Of a DNA stretch of 18,090 bases, positions 1 through 6,132 are shown piece by piece. This DNA is from JBCDLI01 sp038745535 (GTDB lineage Bacteria; Pseudomonadota; Alphaproteobacteria; Rhizobiales; Rhizobiaceae): NCBI GenBank assembly GCA_038745535.1, contig JBCDLI010000052.1, positions 1 to 18,090 of the forward strand, in the 5' to 3' direction. The position numbers were made by a program, and so were the translations under genes. The notes below the pieces were generated by a model. That model did not search any database and was not told the DNA's origin. It worked only from the letters and a program-made list of their open reading frames with translations. Position 1 is the stretch's first letter, and each line of letters opens with the position of its first letter.

Positions 1-81
1 AACAGACCACACTCATCGCTGGCCAACCTCACACCAAGTGAGTTCGCTGCGAAAATGACATTGCAAAAACGGGCAGCATGA
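1..81 (+). CDS. IS3-family transposase OrfB, C-terminal 26 residues
   Basis: Frame 1 is open from the first base to TGA at 79-81 and encodes NRPHSSLANLTPSEFAAKM followed by a short basic tail. The R-P-H-S-S-L...TP-E-(F/Y)A pattern is the hallmark of the end of the DDE integrase-core (rve) transposases of the IS3 family. It lies just after the catalytic glutamate region, which is outside the window. Only the tail is seen, so activity cannot be judged. The gene points towards the phage-like genes, so the IS could contribute read-through transcription to them. Confidence 0.75.
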   Translation, partial: NRPHSSLANLTPSEFAAKMTLQKRAA

Positions 82-140
82 GGCCAAAAACAAACCAGCG
101 AATTCTCTCAATCCATGGAGGGAAGTCGGGGCTCAGGTCA
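1..140 (+). mobile_element. Right end of an IS3-family insertion sequence (partial)
   Basis: The element enters from the left edge. It consists of the transposase C-terminus (1-81) and about 59 bp of non-coding end sequence. Read from position 140 leftwards on the minus strand, the end begins TGACCTGAGCCCCGACTTCC. That resembles the TGA-CTG-CCCC type terminal inverted repeats of the IS407/IS3 group, so I place the IS boundary at about 140. The left end and the target duplication lie outside the window, so the boundary is inferred. The reading frame that follows (141-265) appears to have lost its 5' part to this insertion. Confidence 0.6.
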
Positions 141-265
141 AAGGCGGCAAGTTACCAAATGCAAAAGCAATCAATGAGATGATCGACGTGATCAATGAAT
201 GCGAGAAGCGTTTGGCGGACCGAATTGCCGAAATTACCGGCGGTGGCAGTCACACCGTCAACTAG
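141..265 (+). pseudogene. 3' fragment of an unknown gene cut by the IS
   Basis: Directly after the proposed IS end an open frame encodes KGGKLPNAKAINEMIDVINE, then CEKRLADRIAEITGGGSHTVN and TAG at 263-265. It looks like genuine protein: it is amphipathic, with a helical Lys/Asp/Glu pattern and a Gly-rich tail. It has no start codon of its own, and extended upstream it runs through IS end DNA to a stop at 56-58. The simplest reading is that the IS removed or displaced the 5' part. I do not recognise the family; a phage or accessory origin is only inferred from the neighbours. Confidence 0.45.
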
Positions 266-298
266 TCTTTCACCGGCCTTCATGTGTTGCGTATGGCC

Positions 299-337
299 AA
301 AAAAAACCGCCCGTGAAGCTGCTACTCCACGAGCGGT
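299..337 (-). terminator. Minus-strand intrinsic terminator
   Basis: Arms ACCGCCCGTG (306-315) and CACGAGCGGT (328-337) pair with one mismatch around a 12-nt loop. A run of eight A at 299-306 lies on the left, so a minus-strand transcript would have a GC-rich stem followed by a U tract. On the plus strand there is no T run after the hairpin. No minus-strand gene is visible upstream of it, so what it terminates is unclear. It may insulate the 169-aa gene from antisense transcription. Confidence 0.5.
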
Positions 338-367
338 GCAATCCCTCAAAGAGGAACTTTACGCACC

Positions 368-877
368 ATGACTATAGGCATTGAATACCGCGATGGCGAG
401 TCAGTTGTCATCACCGATACCCGATACACCGACGGCATAGACCAGATTGATGACGCCACGCGCAGCCTTAACGCTATAATCAGCCTGATAGGCGGCTTTC
501 CAAACGATCTTCACACAGTGTTAGCCGGAGACCTTTGCACTCTTTTGGACAATATCAAGTTCGAAATTGAGCAAGGCATGGCCATTGTCCGCGAGCATCG
601 CAAGGCCGCAGAACCAAATGCTCCAACATTCCGCGACACGTTTAAACCGAGCTTTGAAGGCGGTTCCTGTTTATCAGCAGCACCGAGCCTTGATGACGTA
701 GTTGCTGTGTCAAAGTCTGTTTTCAGCATCTCAACCGAGGAGTTGATGGCCATGGACGATGCCGAACGTCGAACGTTCACCGCAGCGATCACATATGCTG
801 GTAAGTGGACCCGCCAGACAGCTTCGAAAATTCAACAGGTGAACAGCCTTCGAAAGAAAGACGCCACTCGCCCTTGA
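368..877 (+). CDS. Hypothetical protein, 169 aa, family not recognised
   Basis: ATG at 368 is preceded by a purine-rich AAAGAGGAA (about 348-356), slightly far (11 nt) but the best ribosome site nearby. The product is soluble, with no signal peptide or membrane segment. It begins MTIGIEYRDGESVVITDTRY and has an Asp/Glu-rich first half (DGIDQIDDATRS). The middle is probably helical (DNIKFEIEQGMAIVREHRKA), and the end is basic (SLRKKDATRP). I cannot assign a function. It is a stand-alone gene: a minus-strand hairpin lies just upstream and a strong plus-strand terminator lies 23 bp downstream. That layout is typical of a moron or cargo gene in a mobile element, but this is inference from position. 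No frameshift or truncation is evident. Confidence 0.6.
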   Translation: MTIGIEYRDGESVVITDTRYTDGIDQIDDATRSLNAIISLIGGFPNDLHTVLAGDLCTLLDNIKFEIEQGMAIVREHRKAAEPNAPTFRDTFKPSFEGGSCLSAAPSLDDVVAVSKSVFSISTEELMAMDDAERRTFTAAITYAGKWTRQTASKIQQVNSLRKKDATRP

Positions 878-899
878 ACGAGGTCAAATTGACAATCGG

Positions 900-921
900 A
901 ACGGGGCTACTGCCCCGTTTT
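900..921 (+). terminator. Intrinsic terminator after the 169-aa gene
   Basis: Stem AACGGGGC (900-907) pairs perfectly with GCCCCGTT (912-919) across the 4-nt loop TACT, and T residues run at 918-921. It lies 23 bp after the stop at 877 and should end transcription before the mor region, so mor needs its own promoter downstream of here. Confidence 0.8.
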
Positions 922-1255
922 GCATTCTAGGGTGAGAGAACTGGTCCCGACATACTTAAAAATCCTCTCAGAGGCCATTTGAACGCGTTTGAAGAATTTT
1001 CCCGCCAAGTTCTACTTGTTCACCGAGACGCGCGTCCTGAGTCAATTTTCGCAACGTTGATCGATTGCTCGTGATGGGCTACGATTTGAGCAGGGCCGCG
1101 CCACGGAGCATTCGCTATATGCTGTAAAGGGTTTTCGACTTTTTAGCCCCACTTTTTCACTGCCGCTGATACCTTCACGCTGCCTTGGGGTGAACGCGTT
1201 CACTACACCCACAATTTCACCACCCTTTAGAGTGGTGCCCAACGAAGGTGGTTCG
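922..1255 (+). promoter_or_regulatory. Non-coding, dyad-rich leader upstream of mor
   Basis: No convincing gene is seen in these 334 bp. Two stop-bounded open stretches without a normal start (931-1071 in one frame, 1041-1127 in another) may be gene debris. Three dyads stand out. TGAACGCGTT occurs at 980-989 and again at 1191-1200, where it is the core of the perfect 14-bp palindrome GTGAACGCGTTCAC (1190-1203). CACCAC (1218-1223) pairs with GTGGTG (1232-1237) across 8 nt, just upstream of the mor start. These may be operators for a phage-type regulator or sites acted on by Mor. No clear sigma-70 promoter was recognised. Confidence 0.4.
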
Positions 1256-1648
1256 ATGGTGAGGCAGGGCCTTGCGGAACGCGAAACGATACTTGAAGAC
1301 ATTGCTCGCATCTGCGGTGCAAATGTTGCGGAGCGCGTTCGGCTGCATTGCGGCGGCCAACGCATTTACATTCCGTCTGCCAAAAAACTCACATCCGAAA
1401 ATCGCATTGTCGAATTGCTTGGCATGGAGCACGCGCGGAAGCTCGCTGACGGCGTGGCAAGTTCTCAGATCGGCATTCACGTGGATATCCCATTGGGTAA
1501 GCCGGAATACCATAAGCGCGAAGTACTTCGGCGTTCGCTTGCCGGGGAAAGCGCGAATGATATTGCCCGCGCACTCGGCCTTTGCCGTCGAACAATCTTC
1601 AACATTCGCCAACGCCTGAGAGACAAGGGGCACCTAAAATGCAAATGA
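1256..1648 (+). CDS. mor: Mor-family middle/late transcription activator (Mu-like)
   Basis: The 130-aa product matches the Mor/C activator family of phage Mu in length (Mu Mor is about 129 aa) and layout. An N-terminal helical dimerisation region (about 8-31, with IARICGANVAERVRL) leads into a strand motif, GGQRIYIP (33-40), near the middle. A C-terminal helix-turn-helix spans about residues 88-121 (REVLRRSLAGESANDIARAL, then GLCRRTIFNIRQRLRD). In Mu, Mor dimers bind the middle promoter and recruit RNA polymerase to turn on C and then the late genes. I chose ATG 1256 because AAGGTGG (1245-1251) precedes it. A GTG at 1190 is in frame, but it lies inside a palindrome and would add 22 residues unlike the family. 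The 3' end overlaps the gpT gene, so activator and capsid gene share one message. Confidence 0.85.
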   Translation: MVRQGLAERETILEDIARICGANVAERVRLHCGGQRIYIPSAKKLTSENRIVELLGMEHARKLADGVASSQIGIHVDIPLGKPEYHKREVLRRSLAGESANDIARALGLCRRTIFNIRQRLRDKGHLKCK

Positions 1649-2538
1649 CGCACAAGAACATCGACAATGCGTTCAAGGGGTTTCGGAAGCTCTTCGATCA
1701 AGCCTTTGAGAATGCGACCTCACACAAAGACACTGTTGCGATGACGGTTCCAAGCCTTTCGTCGGAAGAGGTTTATGCATGGCTTGGGCAGTTTCCCGAA
1801 TTGCGTGAGTGGATTGGTGATCGCCAAATCAATCAGATCGCAGCGCACGGCTTCACTATCAAGAACAAGCTTTACGAGAGCACGGTCACTGTAAAGCGCA
1901 CCGACTTTGAAGATGACCGGCTAGGCCTTTACAAGCCGCTCATTCAGGAAGCGGGCAGGGCATCTCGCACTCATCCTGACAAGATGATTTTCAGCATGTT
2001 GAAGCAGGGCTTCGACACGATGTGCTTCGACGGTCAAAACTTCTTTGACACAGACCACCCGTCGCATCTTATCGAAGGCGGTTCACATGAAACCGTCTCG
2101 ATCTCGAACATGCAGGTTGGTAGCGGCAAAAGCTGGTATCTGATTGATGCAAGCCGCGCGATCAAGCCGGTAATCTGGCAGGAACGGGTTCCTTACGATT
2201 TCCAGTCGATCACAGGTGATCAAGATGCACACGTTTTCCTCCGTGACGAATTTCTGTATGGCATCCGCGCGCGCGTAAACTGTGGTTTCGGTTTGTGGCA
2301 ATTGGCTTTCGGTTCGAAGGCTGAACTCACCACGGAAAACTATTCCGAAGCGCGTTCGGCTATGATGGCCTTCCCAGGTGACGCCGGTCAGCTCCTTGGT
2401 GTCTCACCAACGCACCTGATTGTGCCGCCTTCGCTCGAAAAAGAGGCGCGCGCGCTCATTTTTGCAGATCAAGTCGAGGGCACTTCGAATGTCTGGAAAG
2501 ACAGCGTTGAGCTTGTCGTGACCCCTTACGTGGCTTGA
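1639..2538 (+). CDS. T: Mu-like major head subunit gpT
   Basis: The 299-aa product is close to full length (Mu gpT is about 305 aa) and follows it from end to end by recall. Shared stretches include a YAWLGQFPELREWIGDR segment, the TIKNKLYE and RTDFEDDRLGLYKPL segments, DGQNFFDTDHP, DASRAIKPVIWQER and a PTHLIVPPSLE stretch near the C-terminus. gpT builds the icosahedral capsid shell. ATG 1639 is chosen because AAGGGG (1625-1630) sits 8 nt upstream; the next ATG (1645) would give an ATGA overlap with mor but poorer spacing. The gene begins inside the mor 3' end, so all genes that separate mor and T in Mu are absent. No frameshift or stop interrupts it. Its stop overlaps a possible TTG start of the next gene. 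Confidence 0.9.
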   Translation: MQMTHKNIDNAFKGFRKLFDQAFENATSHKDTVAMTVPSLSSEEVYAWLGQFPELREWIGDRQINQIAAHGFTIKNKLYESTVTVKRTDFEDDRLGLYKPLIQEAGRASRTHPDKMIFSMLKQGFDTMCFDGQNFFDTDHPSHLIEGGSHETVSISNMQVGSGKSWYLIDASRAIKPVIWQERVPYDFQSITGDQDAHVFLRDEFLYGIRARVNCGFGLWQLAFGSKAELTTENYSEARSAMMAFPGDAGQLLGVSPTHLIVPPSLEKEARALIFADQVEGTSNVWKDSVELVVTPYVA

Positions 2539-2543
2539 TTATC

Positions 2544-3488
2544 ATGGGTCGCGCTCATCTCACTCGACACGTTGCGGCCGGCACCGTTGAAATCGGCGGT
2601 AATGGTGACGCTCCAGACTGGATACAAGTTATGCCGTCCGGACTGATATCGGCGCGTGATGGTCGTGAGTTTGTTGCGCGTGATCTTCAAGCAATCATCA
2701 GACGCACGAACATTGGCGACGGTGTTGAAACTGTAATCGACTACGACCACCAAACCGAGTTCGCGGAAGCGAATGGACAGCCAGCAATAGCCGCGGGTTG
2801 GGTGAAGGAATGGGCAGCGCGAAACGACGGCATATGGGCGCGGGTCCAATGGATCGAACGCGCCGCTAAGCTGATCGCTAGCAAAGAGTACCGCTATATC
2901 AGCCCAACGTTCTTAGCATCACCTGAGACTGGCGAAGTGTTCAAGATCAAGAGTGCAGGCGTCACTAACACACCCGCCTTTGCGATGACCGCACTTGCTA
3001 AATCTGCCATCAAGGAAACCGTTATGGACCTACCAACACAGATTGTCGAAGCTCTTGGACTGAAACCAGAGGCAACGATTGCGCACGCCCTCGAAGCGAT
3101 CACGGCTTTGAAGAAAGCTGCGGAAATCCGCGACACCCACAATGCGCATGTCACTCAGGCCATGCAGCAAGTCGCCTCGGAGCGAAAGGCGATACGTGAA
3201 GAGCGTCACAAAGCTGCGGTGGATAAGGCAGTTGAAATGGGTGTGTTTCCACCGGCGATGAAAGATTGGGCGATGACATACATTGCGCAGGATGAGGACG
3301 GCTTCAATCAATACCTGCGTAACTTTGGAACGCCCTATCGCCACCTGTTCGGCGACTCACCGGAGAAGAAAGAATTGCATTCTCACTTCGCGACGTTGAA
3401 AGCCGAACGAAACGGGAAACCATCTGACGATGTGGAGCGCCGAAAACTTGCAGAACAGCTAGGGCTAAATCCAAGCGATCTGGACTGA
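2544..3488 (+). CDS. I: Mu-like prophage I protein (capsid protease with scaffold domain)
   Basis: This 314-aa protein matches the Mu gpI family (Mu gpI is about 361 aa). The N-terminal protease half has IDYDHQ (65-70), a NGQPAIAAGWV segment (77-87) and the characteristic EYRYISPTF (115-123). The C-terminal half, from about residue 161, is helical, charged and low in aromatics, as expected for a scaffold that is cleaved during capsid maturation. ATG 2544 lies 5 bp after the gpT stop; a TTG at 2535 overlapping that stop is possible. The ribosome site is weak, so translational coupling to gpT is likely. In Mu, I comes before T; here it follows T. Confidence 0.87.
   Translation: MGRAHLTRHVAAGTVEIGGNGDAPDWIQVMPSGLISARDGREFVARDLQAIIRRTNIGDGVETVIDYDHQTEFAEANGQPAIAAGWVKEWAARNDGIWARVQWIERAAKLIASKEYRYISPTFLASPETGEVFKIKSAGVTNTPAFAMTALAKSAIKETVMDLPTQIVEALGLKPEATIAHALEAITALKKAAEIRDTHNAHVTQAMQQVASERKAIREERHKAAVDKAVEMGVFPPAMKDWAMTYIAQDEDGFNQYLRNFGTPYRHLFGDSPEKKELHSHFATLKAERNGKPSDDVERRKLAEQLGLNPSDLD
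3024..3488 (+). CDS. Probable internally initiated scaffold protein (gpZ-like)
   Basis: Inside the I frame, ATG 3024 (residue 161 of gpI) is preceded by AAGGAA (3012-3017) with 6-nt spacing, a better ribosome site than that of I itself. Starting there gives a 154-aa protein beginning MDLPTQIVEALGLKPEATIA that consists exactly of the helical scaffold half. In phage Mu the scaffold gpZ is made from an internal start within I, so the same strategy is inferred here. What is seen is the in-frame ATG and its Shine-Dalgarno site; production of the shorter protein is a prediction. Confidence 0.6.
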   Translation: MDLPTQIVEALGLKPEATIAHALEAITALKKAAEIRDTHNAHVTQAMQQVASERKAIREERHKAAVDKAVEMGVFPPAMKDWAMTYIAQDEDGFNQYLRNFGTPYRHLFGDSPEKKELHSHFATLKAERNGKPSDDVERRKLAEQLGLNPSDLD

Positions 3489-3781
3489 TGAACGCGCCGT
3501 TGAGCATAGACGATTTTACGCCCTCGGAAGCGTTCTCACGAGCGTTTTTGAAGGACTATCGTTGGTCTTCGCCGCAGTCCAAGTTTGCCCGCAATGTCGA
3601 GGCCGCGCAGTTGGTGATTAAGAACGCTTGGAAGCTCAATTTGCCAGAGCTTTTGCATGAGTTGGAAGTCGCTTTTCCAGACCATCAGTTTTCACGGTCT
3701 GGCGTCCATCGCTTCATTCAAAAAATCCGAGGATTTGAAGCCCGTTGGAATGCGTCTCAAATGGCGTTTGAAGGGTGTTAA
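3488..3781 (+). CDS. Small HTH-like phage protein, 97 aa, unknown function
   Basis: ATG 3488 overlaps the I stop by one base (TGATGA), so it is probably translated by coupling and belongs to the same operon. The product begins MNAPLSIDDFTPSEAFSRAF and has no membrane segment. A helical region (NLPELLHELEVAFP) followed by FSRSGVHRFIQKIR, about residues 53-82, looks like a winged or plain helix-turn-helix. Similar short HTH proteins serve as small terminase subunits or regulators in Mu-like phages, but the match is by pattern only. It may instead be a regulator of the cassette. I do not recognise a specific family. Confidence 0.6.
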   Translation: MNAPLSIDDFTPSEAFSRAFLKDYRWSSPQSKFARNVEAAQLVIKNAWKLNLPELLHELEVAFPDHQFSRSGVHRFIQKIRGFEARWNASQMAFEGC

Positions 3782-3783
3782 AA

Positions 3784-3852
3784 ATGAATTCTAAGGGTGT
3801 GTTTAGTGGCTTTAGAGATCGGAGTTCACAACCCCACGCTGCCATTCATTAA
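3784..3852 (+). CDS. Possible 22-aa small ORF after ORF97
   Basis: ATG 3784 lies 2 bp after the ORF97 stop, with AAGGG about 8 nt upstream, which is a convincing initiation context. It encodes MNSKGVFSGFRDRSSQPHAA plus IH and stops at TAA 3850-3852. It may be a real micro-protein, or the truncated start of the next phage gene that decayed. The downstream open stretch at 3877-4110 is in the same frame, separated by two stops (3850 and 3874), which favours decay. Confidence 0.3.
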   Translation: MNSKGVFSGFRDRSSQPHAAIH

Positions 3853-3876
3853 TTGGATGACACCATCATCCCATAA

Positions 3877-4110
3877 AAAGGCAGGGCTTCACGGTTTTTG
3901 GTCGGAGATGATCTCGTCCTCACCACCGTGGAGAACATTTTCGCGCGCCCTAAGCTCGGCGTTTCCGAGCAAGATGAGAGCGACATTATCACCATGACAG
4001 GAGAGGCAATCGGAGACTTCGTTAAAAAGGGCCCATGCCTGCGGGTGGGAGGACGTCAGCGCCCCCGCCAAGTGTGGTCGAACGTTACATGGTTCACCCG
4101 CGGCCGCTAG
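3877..4110 (+). pseudogene. Degenerate open stretch, possible gene remnant
   Basis: The plus frame is open from 3877 to TAG 4108-4110. Its middle part reads like protein (VGDDLVLTTVENIFARPKLG, then EQDESDIITMTGEAIGDFV) before turning into Arg/Gly/Pro-rich sequence that looks non-native. It has no good start: only TTG 3898, without a ribosome site. The minus strand is also open here (3889-4071), so even the coding strand is uncertain. The best guess is a fragment of a phage or accessory gene whose ends were lost when the element decayed. No function is assigned. Confidence 0.25.
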
Positions 4111-4286
4111 ATATCACCAGCTCTGGATCGTTGACAATCGGCGTTGGAAATCTGCCGAAAATCAAGTCCACCCGCGAAACTCCCGATAAAACCGGATAAT
4201 CCCGCAATTCCCCTGCAAAGTCCGCCAATCCCCCTAAACCATCGCACGTACAGAAGGCGGTGTTGCGTTTTCGATGTTTGGCGACG
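4111..4286. other. Spacer between phage-like region and nqrF, no gene seen
   Basis: This 176-bp stretch holds no supported gene. It has short degenerate direct repeats on the plus strand (TCCCGCAATTCCCC near 4199 and TCCGCCAATCCCCC near 4221). No intrinsic terminator for the nqr operon is evident here, and no tRNA or attachment-site core was recognised. It marks the border between accessory DNA and the respiratory genes. Confidence 0.4.
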
Positions 4287-5510
4287 TTAGCCGCCGAAGT
4301 CGTCGAGCATGATGTCTTCGCGGTCGACACCTAAATCGATCAACATGTTAATGACCGACTTGTTCATGATGGGCGGGCCGCACATATAGAATTCGCAGTC
4401 CTCTGGGGCAGGGTGGTCCTTCAGATACTCGTCAAACAGTACGTTGTGGATGAAGCCCGTGTAGCCATCCCAATTGTCTTCAGGTATCGCGTCGGAAAGC
4501 GCGACGTGCCATGTGAAGTTGTCGAATTGCTCGGCGAGCTCATCAAAGTCCTCAACGAAGAACATCTCTTTCTTTGAGCGCGCCCCATACCAGAAAGTGA
4601 TTTTCCGGTTACGATTTTCCAACCGCTTGAGCTGATCGAAGATGTGGCTCCGCATCGGTGCCATGCCCGCACCGCCGCCGATGAATACCATCTCTTTTTC
4701 GGTTTCGCGCGCGTAAAACTCACCGAATGGACCTGAAATAGTGACTTTGTCGCCCGGTTTCAGGTTGAAGATATAAGATGACATCTTGCCAGGCGGAATG
4801 CCCTCCGACCCCGGAGGTGGGGAGGCAATCCGGACGTTGAGCATGATCATGCCCTTTTCGAGCGGGTAGTTTGCCATGGAATAGGCACGCTCAATGGGCT
4901 CGTCGACAACTGACTCGTACTGCCAGAGATTAAACTTGTCCCAATCTTCGTGGTATTCCTTACCGATGTCGTAGTCTTTGTAGGACACCCGATGGGCAGG
5001 TGCCTCGATTTGGATGTAACCACCAGCGCGGAAATTAACGTCTTCGCCCTCCGGAAGACGGAGCACCAGAGCTTTGATAAACGTCGCAACGTTCTCGTTG
5101 GATTCGACCGTGCATTCCCACTTTTTGACGCCGAAGACCTCTTCAGGAACTTCGATCTGCATGTTTTGTTTCACTGCCACCTGACAGGACAGCCGATCAC
5201 CGCAGGACGCTTCACGCTTGGTGATGTGGCTTTCTTCGGTCGGTAGAATTGATCCGCCACCATCGTGAATTTTCACCCGGCACTGGGCGCATGTCCCACC
5301 GCCGCCACAGGCTGACGGCACAAACAGTTTCGCTTCAGCAAGTGTTTGCAAAAGCTTACCGCCCGCTGGCACGTGGATGGTCTTCTCGCCATTAATTGTG
5401 ATTTCGACGTCGCCGCTCGAAACCAATCGCGATCGCGCACTGAGAATCACTGTCACCAGAACGAGGACAATGACCGTGAAGAGTGCGATTCCTAAAGTGA
5501 AAGTTTCCAT
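4287..5510 (-). CDS. nqrF: Na+-translocating NADH:quinone reductase subunit F
   Basis: NqrF is the entry point of Na+-NQR: it oxidises NADH on the cytoplasmic side and passes electrons through FAD and a 2Fe-2S cluster. The 407-aa length matches the family. One N-terminal membrane helix (about 3-23) is followed by a ferredoxin domain with cluster cysteines C68, C74, C77 and C109. The FAD motif RAYSMANYP (208-216), the nucleotide-binding GGGAGMAPMRS (278-288) and the NADH-side MCGPP (376-380) come next. It ends in the family's DDFGG. It is the last gene of the minus-strand nqrABCDEF run, 13 bp after nqrE, with GGAAAGG just upstream of ATG 5510. All key residues are present. Confidence 0.97.
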   Translation of the reverse strand: METFTLGIALFTVIVLVLVTVILSARSRLVSSGDVEITINGEKTIHVPAGGKLLQTLAEAKLFVPSACGGGGTCAQCRVKIHDGGGSILPTEESHITKREASCGDRLSCQVAVKQNMQIEVPEEVFGVKKWECTVESNENVATFIKALVLRLPEGEDVNFRAGGYIQIEAPAHRVSYKDYDIGKEYHEDWDKFNLWQYESVVDEPIERAYSMANYPLEKGMIMLNVRIASPPPGSEGIPPGKMSSYIFNLKPGDKVTISGPFGEFYARETEKEMVFIGGGAGMAPMRSHIFDQLKRLENRNRKITFWYGARSKKEMFFVEDFDELAEQFDNFTWHVALSDAIPEDNWDGYTGFIHNVLFDEYLKDHPAPEDCEFYMCGPPIMNKSVINMLIDLGVDREDIMLDDFGG

Positions 5511-5523
5511 CTTTCCTTTCCCG

Positions 5524-6132
5524 TCACAAACGTACGCCGCTGAACGACATGAATGCCAGAGCCATCAGGCCAGCGGTGATAAACGTAATCCCAAGGCCCT
5601 GCAGGCCGTCGGGGATGTCAGAGTATTTCAACTTCTCGCGAACCCCAGCCATTGCTGTGATGGCCAAGGCCCAACCAAAACCGGAAGACACACCATAGGT
5701 CACCGATTCAGTAAAATTGTACCCACGTTCCACCATGAACAGTGAACCACCGAGAATGGCGCAGTTCACCGTGATAAGCGGAAGAAACACGCCAAGCGCG
5801 TTGTAGAGGGGTGGGAAGTACTTATCGAGCACCATTTCAAGGATCTGCACCAGAGCCGCTATAACCCCGATATAGGAGATCAAACCGAGGAATGTGAGGT
5901 CTACCTCATCAAATCCTGCCCACGACAGGGCACCGGGTGCAAGTAGGTACGTTAGGATCAAATTGTTCGCAGGGACCGTAATCGCCTGCACGATCATAAC
6001 CGATACGCCAAGGCCAATTGCTGTCGAGATTTTTTTCGACACCGCAATGAAGGTACACATGCCCAGGAAAAATGAGAGCGCCAGGTTCTCAACGAAGATC
6101 GCTTTAACAGCGAGTGATGCGAGACCTTCCAT
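5524..6132 (-). CDS. nqrE: Na+-NQR subunit E
   Basis: This 202-aa integral membrane subunit has about six helices, starting MEGLASLAVKAIFVENLALS. NqrD and NqrE form an inverted-topology pair carrying an iron centre, now described as a 2Fe-2S cluster, at their interface in mid-membrane. The ligand cysteines appear here as C26 (FFLGMCTF) and C124 (TVNCAILGG). The highly conserved GFGWALAI stretch lies near the C-terminus. Its ATG overlaps the nqrD stop (TAATG), so it is translationally coupled. Confidence 0.97.
   Translation of the reverse strand: MEGLASLAVKAIFVENLALSFFLGMCTFIAVSKKISTAIGLGVSVMIVQAITVPANNLILTYLLAPGALSWAGFDEVDLTFLGLISYIGVIAALVQILEMVLDKYFPPLYNALGVFLPLITVNCAILGGSLFMVERGYNFTESVTYGVSSGFGWALAITAMAGVREKLKYSDIPDGLQGLGITFITAGLMALAFMSFSGVRL

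Noticed and set aside
1190..1255. GTG 1190 as the mor start, adding 22 residues
   Set aside because: The start codon lies inside a perfect palindrome, has no good ribosome site, and the added residues are unlike the Mor family; ATG 1256 has AAGGTGG upstream.
3889..4071. Minus-strand 60-residue open frame with a VALILLGNAELR segment resembling MuB-type ATPases
   Set aside because: Too short, no ribosome site, no Walker motifs, and opposite in direction to the phage genes; the plus strand is equally open.
4170..4235. Short C-rich degenerate direct repeats as a possible CRISPR or iteron array
   Set aside because: Only two imperfect copies of about 14 bp, with no regular spacing.
4111..4286. 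Attachment site or tRNA scar at the phage/nqr border
   Set aside because: No tRNA-like cloverleaf and no direct repeat shared with the left side of the element was seen; Mu-like elements insert without tRNA targets anyway.
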